Assembly: GCA_947495915.1 (NCBI GenBank)
Contig: CANMAW010000003.1
Coordinates: 1-64,000 of the forward strand
Direction: 5' to 3'
Source of the DNA: Maribacter algarum (ex Lu et al. 2025) (nom. illeg.)
Lineage (GTDB): Bacteria > Bacteroidota > Bacteroidia > Flavobacteriales > Flavobacteriaceae
DNA: 64,000 nucleotides
Part shown: positions 63,666-64,000 of the stretch, piece after piece
How the letters are laid out: each line of letters begins with the position of its first letter
How positions within the stretch are numbered: the stretch's first letter is position 1
The notes under the pieces: generated by a model
Told to the model about the DNA's origin: nothing
Seen by the model: the letters and a program-made list of their open reading frames with translations, nothing else
The model's database searches: none
Position numbers and translations under genes: made by a program

Positions 63666-63673
63666 TAGTTTTG
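63666..63673 (+). promoter_or_regulatory. Candidate promoter for deaminase gene
   Basis: TAGTTTTG matches TAnnTTTG, with a TTTT tract about 20 bases upstream as a -33 element. Confidence 0.55.
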
Positions 63674-63692
63674 CACTCTTAAAATAGCTAAA

Positions 63693-64000
63693 ATGAATAA
63701 GGAGAAATTTATGCAGGAAGCTGTAAATGCAGCTTTGAAAGGAATGCAAAACAATGAAGGAGGACCTTTTGGTTGTGTCATAGTAAAAGACGGAAAAATT
63801 ATTGGAAAAGGAAATAATAAAGTTACCTCAACCAACGATCCTACGGCACATGCTGAGGTAACGGCTATAAGAGATGCTTGTAAAAATCTAAACTCTTTTC
63901 AATTAGATGGTTGTATTATTTACACCTCATGTGAACCATGCCCTATGTGTTTAGGTGCAATTTACTGGGCTCGACCAGAAAAAGTATATTACGGCAGCAG
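63693..64000 (+). CDS. Guanine deaminase-like nucleoside deaminase, 5' part (3' end outside window)
   Basis: Only 102 codons are present. The cytidine-deaminase-like fold is clear: NEGGPFGCVIVKDGKIIGKG, zinc His and catalytic Glu in TAHAEVTAIRDAC, and the zinc cysteine pair in SCEPCPMCLGAIYWARPEKV. The closest resemblance is to GuaD-type guanine deaminases, with TadA as the alternative. The final strand and C terminus that would tell the two apart lie beyond the window. Confidence 0.85.
   Translation, partial: MNKEKFMQEAVNAALKGMQNNEGGPFGCVIVKDGKIIGKGNNKVTSTNDPTAHAEVTAIRDACKNLNSFQLDGCIIYTSCEPCPMCLGAIYWARPEKVYYGS

Overview
The window looks like chromosome from a member of the Flavobacteriaceae (Bacteroidota). 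The reasons are low GC content, many lipoprotein signal peptides ending in S-C, a C-terminal type IX secretion (T9SS) sorting domain, flavobacterial families (DUF6155, DUF4494, DUF2461, a 287-residue RpoD-like sigma factor), almost no Shine-Dalgarno sequences, and Bacteroidota-type -7 boxes (TAnnTTTG) ahead of several genes. I see no phage, insertion sequence, rRNA or tRNA. Most of the window is ordinary housekeeping and envelope chromosome. All functions below are read from motifs by eye, without database searches.

Layout. 1-2.8 kb: the end of a T9SS-exported modular protein and a lamin-tail/spondin-like lipoprotein. 2.8-11 kb: small membrane proteins, a TruA-like pseudouridine synthase, CorA, the cysE-cysM cysteine pair, DUF2461, a thioesterase and an M19 dipeptidase. 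11-21.5 kb: a co-directional block of a soluble hybrid histidine kinase with HPt, a stand-alone receiver, a 988-residue membrane-anchored HEAT protein, a processive GT2 glycosyltransferase, an LtaS/sulfatase-like membrane protein with C-terminal TPRs, and a YaiO-type TPR/outer-membrane barrel. This reads as a signal-controlled surface-glycan synthesis, modification and export machine. 21.7-22 kb: two tiny homologous ORFs and a strong terminator. 22-32 kb: the primary sigma factor, DUF6155, a DEAH helicase, a GT4 glycosyltransferase, menB, a serine hydrolase, and a 3D-domain/amidase/M14 set. 32-39 kb: a vWA lipoprotein, a MobA-like enzyme, an amidohydrolase, an ECF sigma factor with a membrane partner, a GntR regulator with a palindromic operator, and a cold-shock protein.

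39.3-40.2 kb holds the most unusual structure. It is a minus-strand tandem array of six micropeptide genes. Four are near-identical 28-residue ORFs, one is a diverged 28-residue relative and one is a 42-residue cousin. They share repetitive CAATCA-type leaders, a candidate promoter at one end and a bidirectional terminator at the other. Three of the four base differences among the near-identical copies are synonymous, which argues that the peptides are made.

40.6-64 kb: a DUF1080 lipoprotein, a paralogue of the 24-kb helicase, an RhlE-like DEAD-box helicase with an IDEVD motif, an M14 peptidase plus EamA pair, an RluE-like synthase, a sorbosone-dehydrogenase-like lipoprotein, a MORN/DUF2490/MORN envelope operon, an endonuclease/exonuclease-family protein, a second EamA transporter, a 690-residue HAD-fused protein, a KDG kinase, DUF4494, a luciferase-like monooxygenase, a beta-propeller lipoprotein, a 2,4-dienoyl-CoA-reductase-like flavoenzyme and the start of a guanine-deaminase-like gene.
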